NCBI RefSeq assembly: GCF_000372745.1
Contig: NZ_KB889640.1
Span: forward strand, 194-64,193
Origin: Embleya scabrispora DSM 41855
GTDB taxonomy: Bacteria > Actinomycetota > Actinomycetes > Streptomycetales > Streptomycetaceae
Direction of reading: 5' to 3'
Length of the DNA: 64,000 nucleotides
Below are positions 1-8,301 of this stretch, one piece after another. The position numbers and the translations under genes were made by a program. The notes under the pieces are model-generated. The model ran no database searches, was not told the origin of the DNA, and saw nothing but the letters and a program-made list of their open reading frames with translations. Position 1 is the first letter of the stretch. Every line of letters starts with the position of its first letter.

Positions 1-914
1 CGACCACACTCGGTACACGTGGAGAAGTCCAGCAGACCCTTCCAGGTGAAATGCTCCACCTGCGAGACCCCGAACACCGCATCGTCCGCCGGGTCCTCGA
101 AATCGATCACCTCACCACCCGAACGCATCGGCTGCAACGCACCCAACGCGACCCCACCATCCGCCTCACGCTTGAAGTAGATGTTGAAGAACGCCAGGAA
201 CCGATGCCACGCGACACCCATACTCGGCTTGAGGCCGATGGTGATCGCCCACGTCATCGAGATGACGATCTTGATCGTCGCGACGAGGTAGATCAGGTTC
301 TCCAGCGAACCGTCGGAGAGCCCGCCGAACGCGGACACCAGGGGGTAGCTCACCCAGTAGCCCGGCTCGTACCCGTCGACCCCGGCGAGCGCGCCCTCCA
401 GGCCGCGGAGCAGCATGATGCACACGCCCACCGAGCCGACCACGAACTCGACGAAGTACGCCTGGCCGAACCTGGATCCGGCGAATCGGCTCTTGCGCCC
501 GGCTCGACGCGGGTGGGAGCGCTGTCGGATCACGATCAGCACGAGGATGCCGACGATGGTCATCAGGCCCATGAACTCGGTGAAGACCTCGAACACGTCC
601 CAGTGTCCGAGACCCCACAGCGCGAACTCCGGCGAGAAGAGTTGTCCGTACGCGTTGACCAGGGTCAGGACGAGCGCGCCGAAGCCGACCATGACGAACC
701 AGTGTGCCGCGCCGACGATGCCCCAACGGAGCATCCGGGTGTGCCCGACCGTCTCGGTGAGCATCGTGCGCAAACGGGTGCCGGCCGCGCTGGTCCGGCC
801 GCGCACGGGCTGCCCGAGTTTGACGAACGAATGGATGTAGGCGGCGGTGCGCCCGAGTAGGGCGAATCCGATCACGCTGATCAGCAGCGAGATCACGATC
901 CCTGCGAGCTGCAT
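1..914 (-). CDS. Membrane-bound iron-sulfur-binding reductase (N-terminal part)
   Basis: The visible part is about 304 residues; the C-terminus lies outside the window. Reading from ATG at 914, with GGAGGAG a few bases upstream, the protein opens with a hydrophobic helix and has about five further membrane segments (roughly residues 65-90, 110-130, 155-172 and 205-230). It then enters a soluble domain that begins with a Cys-x-x-Cys pair exactly at the window edge, the first cysteines of a 4Fe-4S cluster. This architecture (a NarI-like membrane part followed by ferredoxin and CCG domains) is that of the actinobacterial HdrD-like iron-sulfur reductases related to Rv0338c. They are thought to pass electrons between the membrane and soluble dehydrogenases; the partner is unknown. 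Family assignment is fairly secure, function is inferred. Confidence 0.8.
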   Translation of the reverse strand, partial: MQLAGIVISLLISVIGFALLGRTAAYIHSFVKLGQPVRGRTSAAGTRLRTMLTETVGHTRMLRWGIVGAAHWFVMVGFGALVLTLVNAYGQLFSPEFALWGLGHWDVFEVFTEFMGLMTIVGILVLIVIRQRSHPRRAGRKSRFAGSRFGQAYFVEFVVGSVGVCIMLLRGLEGALAGVDGYEPGYWVSYPLVSAFGGLSDGSLENLIYLVATIKIVISMTWAITIGLKPSMGVAWHRFLAFFNIYFKREADGGVALGALQPMRSGGEVIDFEDPADDAVFGVSQVEHFTWKGLLDFSTCTECG

Positions 915-989
915 GGGCGTTCGACTCCTCCGGTGGGACGTCCCTTCCGGGGCGTGTATCGGCCGACCGGGCAAGGCCGTTCGAGCGCC

Positions 990-1003
990 TTACCCATTGG
1001 TAA
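990..1003. promoter_or_regulatory. TTACC-N4-GGTAA inverted repeat upstream of Fe-S reductase
   Basis: A perfect inverted repeat (TTACC, CATT, GGTAA) sits about 75 bp upstream of the Fe-S reductase start, in a locally AT-richer patch. Its position suits an operator for that gene. The sequence resembles sites seen upstream of beta-oxidation genes in actinomycetes, but this comparison is from memory. No dedicated regulator for it is visible in the window. Confidence 0.35.
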
Positions 1004-1212
1004 CTTGATCACTGCGTCGATGATATCCGTCCGCCGAACGCCATCGACCTCGCGGGTTTCGCCCGTTCCGTCGCGACGTCGGACGATCGTGTCCTGTCGT
1101 GTTCCGCACCGACCCGGCCGACTCGCCAGTTGTGTGACGCACCGTCAGATCAGTCGACATGCATGCTGCCATGCCACGGCTACGGAATCCGCAACAGGTC
1201 CCGGCATCGTGA

Positions 1213-1938
1213 TCACACCGATCCCGACACCAGCCGTCCACCGACGTCGGGACGCCGTCGACTCGCCTCGGTGGACGTCGGGTCGAAGCCCTTGGCGATC
1301 AGCCGGACGGCCAGCGCCACCTCCCACCCGAAGACCGGAACGGCCGCGATCGCCCCGACCGCGGAGACCTGGGCGTAGAGCCCGAACAGCACGGCGGTCG
1401 CCGAGGCGCAGATCAGCGGACCGCCGATCAGCCCGCATACGGCGATCGTTCGCGGCACCAGTCGCGACGCGTACGCCAGGGCCGCCAGCACCACCGTGTT
1501 CGCCCCCAGGATGAAGTTGGGGCCCAGCAGGAACGTGCAGTCGTGGATCGCCAACAGCGCCCTGCCGACCGGCACCGCCGCGTCGGCGTCGGCGTCGCCC
1601 ACCCCTTCCTGTCGCAACGTCACGATCGACACGGTGGCGACGATCCCGACGACGATGACCGCGGCTTCGAGCAGCCGCAGGCAGACGTAACCGAGCGCGG
1701 CTCCTTCGTGCCGCCTCCTGAGCACCGGGTACAGCGTGACCGCGCTGCCGATGATCGCGATCGCCAGGACGATCTCGCAGAGCGCTCCGGCGAGGACACG
1801 GCCGTCGGCGCCCGCGCCGAGGATGTAGCGCGAGTCGGTCAGGACGGGGCGATAGAGCAGCACTCCCCCGATCGCGGCCACCTCGGTGACGAGGAAGAAC
1901 ACGCCGGCGACCACCGCGATCCCTCTGGTCGGCTTCAT
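1213..1938 (-). CDS. DUF4386 family integral membrane protein
   Basis: A 241-residue protein with six or seven predicted membrane segments. The N-terminal stretch contains the GVFFLVTEVAAIGG pattern, and the LLGPNFILGANTVVLAALAY and later GWEVALAVRLIAKGF stretches are typical of DUF4386 proteins. No enzymatic motif is seen and the biochemical role of the family is unknown. The gene is transcribed away from a TetR regulator, and the 150 bp between them carry two palindromes, so it is probably the regulated target. An ATG start at 1938 is used, with GGAGTGGA upstream on the minus strand. Confidence 0.75.
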   Translation of the reverse strand: MKPTRGIAVVAGVFFLVTEVAAIGGVLLYRPVLTDSRYILGAGADGRVLAGALCEIVLAIAIIGSAVTLYPVLRRRHEGAALGYVCLRLLEAAVIVVGIVATVSIVTLRQEGVGDADADAAVPVGRALLAIHDCTFLLGPNFILGANTVVLAALAYASRLVPRTIAVCGLIGGPLICASATAVLFGLYAQVSAVGAIAAVPVFGWEVALAVRLIAKGFDPTSTEASRRRPDVGGRLVSGSV

Positions 1939-1988
1939 CCGATTCCACTCCGTTCCGGGACGGATCGACCCGCGGACGGATCCGTCGG

Positions 1989-2040
1989 GTCAGGTGTACG
2001 ACGTACACCTGACGCTCAAGCTAGGCGTACGCCGTACACT
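1989..2040. promoter_or_regulatory. Two TetR-type operators in a divergent promoter
   Basis: 1989-2013 is a perfect palindrome with 11-bp arms (GTCAGGTGTAC and its complement) around GAC. A second, less perfect copy lies at 2024-2040 and keeps the core GTAC-N3-GTAC. The two cores are 31 bp apart, about three helical turns, so two dimers could bind the same face. The site lies between the DUF4386 gene and the TetR gene and should control both. Confidence 0.7.
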
Positions 2041-2086
2041 CGTCAAGCGCGAACACCGGTCGGGTCGGCGAAGGGGCACAGCGAAG

Positions 2087-2785
2087 ATGGTCGAGATGGC
2101 TCCGCGGTCGAAGACCGCCCGCCGGGTTCCGTTGAGCAGGGACCGGGTGCTGCGTGCCGGCGTGGCGCTCGCCGACGAGGTCGGGATCGAATCGCTCAGC
2201 ATGCGCAGGCTCGCCCAGCGGCTGGGCGTCGTGCCGATGGCGCTCTACAAGCACGTGGCCAACAAGGAAGAGCTGCTGGACGGCATGGTGGACGTCGTCG
2301 TCGGCGAGGTCGAGCCGCCGGTGCGCGATGCGGACTGGAAGAGCGCGGTCCGGCAGCGGATCCTCTCCGCGCGCGAGACGCTGCTACGGCACCGGTGGGC
2401 GTACCGGGTGATCGAGTCGCGCAGCAGTCCGACCCCGGTCGTCCTGGCCTACATGGACTCGATGATCGGGATGTTCCGGGCCGGCGGCTTCTCCGTGGAC
2501 CTCACCCATCATGTGATGCATGCCCTCGGCAGCCGCATGTTGGGTTTCACCCGGGAACTGTTCGACGACTCGCCGAGCCCAGGGTCGGCGCCGGCGGCCA
2601 TGCCGCCCGAGGTCGCCGAGCGCTACCCGCACATCGCGGAGATGGCGATGACCCGGGACCACGATCGGGCGTCGACCGTCGGAGCGGGGTGCGACGATCG
2701 CTTCGAATTCGAGTTCGCGCTGGATCTTCTCCTGGACGGATTCGACCGCCTGCACCGGCAGGGGTGGACGTCCACCGGGCACTGA
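2087..2785 (+). CDS. TetR family transcriptional regulator
   Basis: A 232-residue repressor. The N-terminal helix-turn-helix covers roughly residues 15-60 (MRRLAQRLGVVPMALYKHV, then a lysine-rich helix end). The rest is an all-helical ligand domain of the tetracycline-repressor C-terminal type, with DLTHHVMHALGSRMLGF and a C-terminal FEFALDLLLDGFDRL helix. The ATG at 2087 was chosen because it follows the operator pair and gives the family's usual short N-terminus; upstream in-frame starts would run through the operators. It probably represses itself and the divergent DUF4386 gene. The inducer is unknown. Confidence 0.85.
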   Translation: MVEMAPRSKTARRVPLSRDRVLRAGVALADEVGIESLSMRRLAQRLGVVPMALYKHVANKEELLDGMVDVVVGEVEPPVRDADWKSAVRQRILSARETLLRHRWAYRVIESRSSPTPVVLAYMDSMIGMFRAGGFSVDLTHHVMHALGSRMLGFTRELFDDSPSPGSAPAAMPPEVAERYPHIAEMAMTRDHDRASTVGAGCDDRFEFEFALDLLLDGFDRLHRQGWTSTGH

Positions 2786-2944
2786 ACCCCGGGCAACCGG
2801 CACGCTCGGCCCGCCGGCGTACACCCTCGACCTGCCGGCGCAGGTCCTTGACCCGGCGGGAAGTACGAGAAATGGTGCGAGGTGCGGGGCGATTGCCCCA
2901 CGTCGCTCCGACTCTGTCCGATCCTTCCGAGAAAGGGTCCCGGA

Positions 2945-3133
2945 ATGACCGTTTCCGCTCCCGCCGATTGGACCGCCAGCACCCACTCGCAACAGGCGAA
3001 TTGCGTACGGTGGCGCAGCCTGGGCCACACGGACGTCCGCGTCGGAGACTCCAAGGCCGGTCCCGACGAGCGTCAGATCCCCGTGGCGCGATCCGCGTGG
3101 ACGGCGTTCGTGAACGCGCTGAAGCAGGACTGA
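2945..3133 (+). CDS. DUF397 domain protein
   Basis: A 62-residue protein matching DUF397 in size and pattern (W-x-x-S at the N-terminus, VRVGDSK in the centre, AWTAFVNALK at the C-terminus). These small actinobacterial proteins usually sit next to an XRE regulator and modulate it. Here no XRE gene is adjacent, so this is an orphan copy. It follows the TetR gene at 159 bp and ends before a shared hairpin terminator. Confidence 0.8.
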   Translation: MTVSAPADWTASTHSQQANCVRWRSLGHTDVRVGDSKAGPDERQIPVARSAWTAFVNALKQD

Positions 3134-3151
3134 GCGAAAGCCGACCGTCGG

Positions 3152-3182
3152 CCCGGGGCACCTGCTCGCGGGTGCCCCCGGG
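3152..3182. terminator. Bidirectional hairpin terminator
   Basis: GGGGCACC at 3155-3162 pairs with GGTGCCCC at 3171-3178, with further G/C pairs outside one bulge. It lies between the convergent DUF397 and acetyltransferase genes. There is no U-run, as is common in actinomycetes. Confidence 0.6.
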
Positions 3183-3214
3183 GCGGGGGTCGGGCCCGAG
3201 CCCCGACGCAAAGG

Positions 3215-3772
3215 TCAGGCGGCGCCGTGTGCGGCGTGCCATTCCGGGGCCAGGACGGACCAGATCTCGGTGTCCTGACGCGCCCCTCGGTAGGAGTGGT
3301 TCTGCCGCTGGACGCCGTCGCGGGTCATGCCCAGGCGCTTGGCCACGTTGATGCTCGGGGTGTTCTCGGAGGACACGAGCCACTCCACCCGGTGGATCCC
3401 GCGCTCCCGGATCGCCCAGTCGATGATCACCGTCGCCGCACGGGTGACCAAACCCCGGCCGGAGGCGGCCGGTTCGAGCCAGCAACCCGCCTCGCAGTTG
3501 CCCGCGGGCGCGTCGAAGGTCCGGAAGAGCACCCCGCCGACGAGCAGCCCGTCGAGCCAGATGCCGTACAGCCGGCCGGCGTCGGCGGCGGTCTTGTCGG
3601 CGTAGGACTGGAGCCAGCCCCGCGCGGAATCGAGATCGGCGGCGGCGTCGGCGAGCCCGACGTGCCGGCCGATGAACTCGCGGCCGCGATCGATGTGGGC
3701 GAGGAACTCCTCGGCACGCCAAGGCTCCAGTGGCCGCAACTCGGCTCCGTCGCCCAGAGATGTCGCGAACAT
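3215..3772 (-). CDS. GNAT acetyltransferase, RimJ/RimL type
   Basis: 185 residues. The protein has the ribosomal-protein-serine acetyltransferase layout: an N-terminal RPLEPWRAEEFLAHIDR helix, a GCWLEPAASGRGLVTRAA stretch corresponding to the acetyl-CoA pyrophosphate loop, and SENTPSINVAKRLGM, the classical N-x-x-S motif of the RimL/RimJ subgroup. It probably transfers acetyl groups from acetyl-CoA to an amino terminus or small amine; the substrate cannot be told. ATG at 3772 is preceded by GGAAGGA. It stands alone between convergent and divergent neighbours. Confidence 0.85.
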   Translation of the reverse strand: MFATSLGDGAELRPLEPWRAEEFLAHIDRGREFIGRHVGLADAAADLDSARGWLQSYADKTAADAGRLYGIWLDGLLVGGVLFRTFDAPAGNCEAGCWLEPAASGRGLVTRAATVIIDWAIRERGIHRVEWLVSSENTPSINVAKRLGMTRDGVQRQNHSYRGARQDTEIWSVLAPEWHAAHGAA

Positions 3773-4133
3773 TCCCGTCCTTCCGCCATGGCCGTGCAGA
3801 TCGATCGACCGTCGGGATCCTATGCCGGATGCTCGAGACCGGCCGGCGAAATGTGAGCAGCCCAACCGGGACACGACCGCGCACGGGCCCGGCGCGCGGT
3901 CGTTCCCGCTGCTCGCGCGGCCGTGCTCGCCGGTCGGTCGACGCCGCGGGGCCTCGGTGGCGACCCCGGAAAAGCGAGTACCGCGCGTAGCGAGTAATTG
4001 CTCATAATTGGCCCATGACCTGGGCCGAAGAGCCGATGGCCCGGACCGGCCCCGAACCGGCCCCGGACCGGTGCGGTCCGATGCGATCGATGCGGTCCGG
4101 CCCCCGACGGAACGGCGAAAGCGAGAGGCAGAG
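3773..4133. other. Intergenic divergent promoter region, no gene seen
   Basis: 361 bp between the acetyltransferase and the flavoreductase. Open frames here lack coding-like third-position bias. An AT-rich patch at about 3988-4012 (GTAATTGCTCATAATTGG) is the best promoter candidate. Short direct repeats of GGACCGG and TGCGGTCCG follow at 4035-4100 just upstream of the flavoreductase. No clear iron box was found. Confidence 0.5.
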
Positions 4134-4940
4134 ATGTTGCCCAAGGTGCAACTGCCACAAACGCGGCGGATGATATCCCTGACGGTGCGTCAGAACACGC
4201 GCCTCAGCCCCAACTTCGTGCGCCTGACGCTCGGTGGACCCGAGCTGGAGCATCTGCACGAGACCGGATTCGATCAGGGCGTGCGCTTGTTCTTCCCGCG
4301 CGAGGGACAGCAGGACCTGCGCATGCCGAAGGTGTCCAACAACGCGTGGGTGGCGGAGCTGATGCTGCTGCCCAAGGCGCGTCGACCCTGGGTGCGCAAC
4401 TACACGGTCCGTGCCTTCCGGCCCGAACGGCACGAGATCGACATCGAGTTCGCGCTGCACGGCGACGCCGGACCGGCCTCGGCCTGGGCGGCCCGGGCCC
4501 GACCGGGCGACCCGGCCGGCATCTTCGATCTGGGCAGGATGTACCTGCCGCCGAGCCATGTCGACTGGCATCTGCTGGTCGGCGACGAAAGCGCGCTGCC
4601 GGCCATCCTGTCCATCCTGGAGCACGCCCCCGCGTCCCTGGTCGCGGAGGTCTTCCTGGAAGTGCCCGAGGTCGCGGACATCCGTGAGCGGGTCGAGGCC
4701 CCGGCGGGCGTGCGGGTGCACTGGACGGCCCGGAACGGCGCCGGATCCCGGCCCGGCCGACTCGCCCTGAACGCCGTCGAGTCCGCGGCCCTGCCCGCGG
4801 GCCCGTTCTACACGTGGACCGCCGGCGAGCACGGCCTGCCGACCGGGCTGCGCCGGCACCTGGTGAACGAGCGCAAGGTACCCAAGTCGGACATCACCTT
4901 CTTCGGCTACTGGCGCCACGGGCGCTCCAGTCCCGGCTGA
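4134..4940 (+). CDS. Siderophore-interacting protein family FAD-dependent reductase
   Basis: 268 residues with the SIP (FAD-binding 9) layout. The flavin-binding barrel contains the RNYTVRAFRPERHEIDIEFALHG signature (R-x-Y-T-V-R, then the acidic strand), followed by GPASAWAARARPGDPAGIFD. The nucleotide-binding half has LLVGDESALPAILSILE and ends with the family's TFFGYWRHG motif. Such enzymes reduce ferric siderophores with NAD(P)H or ferredoxin to release iron in the cytosol. ATG at 4134 was chosen because it directly precedes the conserved beginning and has GAGAGGC upstream. No siderophore gene is nearby, so it may serve a general flavin or iron reductase role. Confidence 0.85.
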   Translation: MLPKVQLPQTRRMISLTVRQNTRLSPNFVRLTLGGPELEHLHETGFDQGVRLFFPREGQQDLRMPKVSNNAWVAELMLLPKARRPWVRNYTVRAFRPERHEIDIEFALHGDAGPASAWAARARPGDPAGIFDLGRMYLPPSHVDWHLLVGDESALPAILSILEHAPASLVAEVFLEVPEVADIRERVEAPAGVRVHWTARNGAGSRPGRLALNAVESAALPAGPFYTWTAGEHGLPTGLRRHLVNERKVPKSDITFFGYWRHGRSSPG

Positions 4941-5019
4941 CACGTACGACACCGGGCGCCCACCCGGGCCGGGCGGGACGCTTCCTCGAACCCGGGGGCG
5001 GGGAGCGTGCCGCTGTGGC

Positions 5020-6561
5020 TCAGCCGAAGTCGACCCCCTGAGCGAGCGGGAGTTCGTCCGAGTAGTTGATCGTGTTGGTCGCCCTGCGCATGTACGCGCG
5101 CCACGCGTCGGATCCGGACTCGCGACCGCCGCCGGTTTCCTTCTCGCCGCCGAACGCGCCGCCGATCTCGGCGCCGGAGGTGCCGATGTTGACGTTGGCG
5201 ATGCCGCAGTCGGAGCCGTCCGCGGCCAGGAAGCGTTCGGCCTCGCGGTGGTCCCGGGTGAACACGCCGGACGAAAGCCCGTGCGGCACACCGTTGTTCA
5301 GGGCGATGGCCTGGTCGAAGGTGCGGTAGGTGAGCAGGTAGAGGATAGGCGCGAACGTCTCCTCCCGGACGATCTCGGTCTGCCCGGGCATCCGCACGAT
5401 CGCGGGACGCACATACACCGCGTCGGGTGCCTCCGGCCGGGGCACCCGCTCGCCACCGACCAGCACGTCGCCGCCGTCGGCCCGCGCCCGGTCCAGGGCC
5501 GCGGCCATCGCCTCCCCCGACGCGGCGCGGATCAGCGGCCCGACCAGGGTGGTCTCCGCGAACGGATCGCCGATCCCCAGCTCCGCGTAGGCCCGGATCA
5601 GCCGCTCCACGAGCACATCCGCGATGTCCTCGTGCACGATCACCCGACGCAGCGTGGTGCAGCGCTGTCCGGCGGTGCCGGCCGCGGCGAAGACGATGCC
5701 GCGCACCGCCAGGTCCGGATCGGCCGACGGCGTGACGATCACGGCGTTGTTGCCGCCGAGTTCGAGCAGGCAGCGACCGAACCGGGCGGCCACCCGCGGC
5801 CCGATTTCCCGGCCCATCCGCACCGAACCGGTCGCACTCACCAACGCGACCCGCGGATCCGCGACCAGCACCTCGCCGACCGCACGATGCCCGAGCACCA
5901 GGCGATGCACATCGGTCGGCGCGCCGACGTCGGCGGCGGCCTCGGAGAGCAGCGCGGCGCAGGCCATCGAGGTGAGCGGGGTCAGTTCGGACGGCTTCCA
6001 GACCACGGCATCGCCGCAGACCAGAGCGATCGCGGTGTTCCACGACCACACCGCCGCCGGGAAGTTGAAGGCGGAGACGACGCCGACCACACCCAGCGGG
6101 TGCCAGGACTCGGAGAGGCGGTGCCCGGGCCGTTCGGAGGGCATGGTCCGCCCGTACAGCTGCCGGGAGAGTCCGACGGCGAAGTCGCAGACGTCGACCA
6201 TCTCCTGCACCTCCCCACGCGCCTCGGTGCGGATCTTGCCCGCCTCCAGGGTGATCAGCTCGGCCAGGTCCTCGTGGTGCTCCGCCAGCAGTTCCCCCAG
6301 TCGCTTGACCAACGCCCCGCGTACCGGCGCGGGCGTCGTGCGCCAGACGCCGAACGCACGGTGCGCGGCGCCGACCGCCTCGGTGACCTGCTCCGGTGTG
6401 GAGGAGGCGAGCCGACGCAGCACGCCGCCGGTGATCGGGGTACGCGCGACCAGGTCGCCGGCGTCGGGTCCGGGCACGGCGCCACAGCGGCGCAGGCAGG
6501 CGTCCGCTCGCGCGCGCAGCCGGTCGGTGTCGGGAAGGGGGGTGGTGGCGGGGTCGGGCAT
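5020..6561 (-). CDS. pcd: L-piperidine-6-carboxylate / alpha-aminoadipic semialdehyde dehydrogenase
   Basis: 513 residues, an aldehyde dehydrogenase of the ALDH7 (antiquitin/AmaB/Pcd) group. Visible catalytic features are the FNFP motif with Asn166, LELGGNN with the general base Glu267, and the nucleophile Cys301 in AGQRCTTLRR. The spelling NVNIGTSGAEIGGAFGGEKETGGGRESGSDAW near the C-terminus is characteristic of ALDH7 and places it there rather than among betaine aldehyde dehydrogenases. The expected reaction is NAD-dependent oxidation of aminoadipate semialdehyde, formed from lysine or pipecolate, to 2-aminoadipate. ATG at 6561 has AGGAGC upstream. It lies 89 bp behind the HglS-type gene on the same strand, so the two probably serve one lysine route. 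Confidence 0.88.
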   Translation of the reverse strand: MPDPATTPLPDTDRLRARADACLRRCGAVPGPDAGDLVARTPITGGVLRRLASSTPEQVTEAVGAAHRAFGVWRTTPAPVRGALVKRLGELLAEHHEDLAELITLEAGKIRTEARGEVQEMVDVCDFAVGLSRQLYGRTMPSERPGHRLSESWHPLGVVGVVSAFNFPAAVWSWNTAIALVCGDAVVWKPSELTPLTSMACAALLSEAAADVGAPTDVHRLVLGHRAVGEVLVADPRVALVSATGSVRMGREIGPRVAARFGRCLLELGGNNAVIVTPSADPDLAVRGIVFAAAGTAGQRCTTLRRVIVHEDIADVLVERLIRAYAELGIGDPFAETTLVGPLIRAASGEAMAAALDRARADGGDVLVGGERVPRPEAPDAVYVRPAIVRMPGQTEIVREETFAPILYLLTYRTFDQAIALNNGVPHGLSSGVFTRDHREAERFLAADGSDCGIANVNIGTSGAEIGGAFGGEKETGGGRESGSDAWRAYMRRATNTINYSDELPLAQGVDFG

Positions 6562-6650
6562 CGGTGCTCCTGGCTGGGGCGGGGTGGGGCGAGCGCGGAG
6601 GCGGGGGCGGCGGGCCCGGTCGTCGCGGCGGATCGCGCGGCGGCCGCAGG

Positions 6651-8051
6651 TCAGCCCGGCGCGGAGGGTGGGAGTCCGAGGGCGGCGCGGGCCTCGGCCA
6701 GCGATGCGTCCCGTTGCGCGCCGTAGAGGTCGACCGGGTCGTGGACGGGTCGCTCGATGACCTCGGACAGCCATCGCCGGTCGTAGTGTGCGCCGGAGCG
6801 GGCGGCGTCCCGGGTGCCGGCGTCGGTCAGGTTGGATTGGAAGATGCCGGCGGCGGAACGGGGCAGGAAGTCCTCGTACACGATCGGCTCGGCGTCGATC
6901 CAGCCCTGGTCGAGTTGGCCGGCCAGGTCCGCCGGGGGGTGTCGATCGGCGGGGCGCCGGTCGGCTGCGACCGCCCGGTAGGTGAAGAACGCCTGTGCGT
7001 TCAGGGCCAATTCCCGTTCGGTGTGGGGGAAGCGCGCGGTCCACAACGCGCGGGCGATCTCGGCCCGGTCCGCCGCTGCGGCTCCGCCGGCCCGCCGGTC
7101 GGTCTCGGCCATGAGGTCGTCGTACAGGGCGCGGCCGGTCGCGGTCAGGGCGATGCCCCGGGCCTCGACCTCGCCGAACCGCACCCGCAGTGTGGCGGTC
7201 TCGGTGCCGCCGTCGGCACGCCGGAAGTGCCGCTTCTCCTCCAGGGCTCGGAACGAGGTCTGCCGCAGCAGCACATCGGGACCGTCCCAACGGGGCGGTC
7301 CCTGGATCGCGTCGATCATGGTGATCCCGCGTCGTTGCATCTCCCGGTAGAGCCGGTCGATATCCAGTACCCGAGGGGTGAGGTGGTTGATGTGTGTCCC
7401 GGACACCCCGCCGATGTCCGCGGCCACCGCGGACACCCGGGCCAGTTCCTCGTACCAGGCCCGGTCGATCGGCGTGGCGGACAGCCGGAAGGCGTCGACG
7501 GCGAGCGTCAGGAAACGCTCGGCCGGCTCCGGGGCCAGGCCGCCCTCGCGCTCGCCCCGTTCGGCCAGCTCCGTCAACTCCGCGGGAAAGAGCTCGCGTC
7601 GGGCCAGGAACGCCTCCAGCCGGTCCCGCAGATCCGGATCGAAGTATCGGCGATCGGCCGTGGTCAGCAAGGACGTGAAGACCCGGAAGGGATTGCGGGC
7701 CAACTCGGCCGCTTCGATCGGGCGAAAGGCCGTGGACACCACGGGAACCGAGCTGCTACTGGCCTCGCGCAGGTCGTAGAAGTCGACCGGGTGCATCCCC
7801 ATCGCGCCGAAGATCGCGGCGACCTGACGCAATTCCCGGGCCGTGCCGACCCGGATCGCGCCGTGTCGTTCCGCCGCGACGCGCTCGATGCCGCCCAGTC
7901 GGCCGGCGGCGCCGTCGCCGCGCGACACGTCCTCGTTGATCTCCGCGACCGCGGCCAAGAGTGTGGTGTAGGCCGGGACTTCGGATCCGTACATATCCGA
8001 CAGACGGCGTGCGAAGGCGGCTCGCAACTGCCAGGCCGGCACGGTGCCCAT
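6651..8051 (-). CDS. hglS: 2-oxoadipate dioxygenase/decarboxylase, HglS (YdcJ/DUF1338) family
   Basis: 466 residues, the full length of this VOC-related family. HglS enzymes convert 2-oxoadipate, the transamination product of 2-aminoadipate, to D-2-hydroxyglutarate with Fe(II) and oxygen. Candidate metal and substrate residues are visible: MGMHPVDFYDLR (His87, Arg95), GTHINHLTPR (His220, His223) and RFGEVEARGIAL (Glu294/Glu296), in the order expected for the two-His-one-Glu site. The assignment of individual ligands is by pattern, not alignment. ATG at 8051 follows a strong GAGGAGG. The downstream aminoadipate-semialdehyde dehydrogenase supplies the previous step of lysine breakdown; the needed aminotransferase is not in the window. 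Confidence 0.85.
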   Translation of the reverse strand: MGTVPAWQLRAAFARRLSDMYGSEVPAYTTLLAAVAEINEDVSRGDGAAGRLGGIERVAAERHGAIRVGTARELRQVAAIFGAMGMHPVDFYDLREASSSSVPVVSTAFRPIEAAELARNPFRVFTSLLTTADRRYFDPDLRDRLEAFLARRELFPAELTELAERGEREGGLAPEPAERFLTLAVDAFRLSATPIDRAWYEELARVSAVAADIGGVSGTHINHLTPRVLDIDRLYREMQRRGITMIDAIQGPPRWDGPDVLLRQTSFRALEEKRHFRRADGGTETATLRVRFGEVEARGIALTATGRALYDDLMAETDRRAGGAAAADRAEIARALWTARFPHTERELALNAQAFFTYRAVAADRRPADRHPPADLAGQLDQGWIDAEPIVYEDFLPRSAAGIFQSNLTDAGTRDAARSGAHYDRRWLSEVIERPVHDPVDLYGAQRDASLAEARAALGLPPSAPG

Positions 8052-8301
8052 GGGTCCTCCTCGGTCGGGTCGGCACCGAGGTCGTCACCTCGATCCCCGA
8101 ATCACGCAACCCCCGGGTCGTACCCCCGCACCCGGTGCGTGTATTCCCACCTTCGCCGGGTCGACCCCGTCCCGGTCCGCGCCACGCCCTGCGGCCCGGT
8201 CGCCGTGCCCCGGTCGGGCGACCCGGCGGTCCGGTCTCCGCGCTCCGGGAGGGTCGGGGCATGTCGGGTCGGTGCGCGCTCGCGGAATCGGGCCCGCGAC
8301 A

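Noticed and set aside
5020-7290. A single very long minus-strand reading frame (756 codons)
   Set aside because: Only the part from 6561 downstream matches a protein family; the upstream part is out of phase with the HglS-type gene and has arginine/proline-rich shadow composition.
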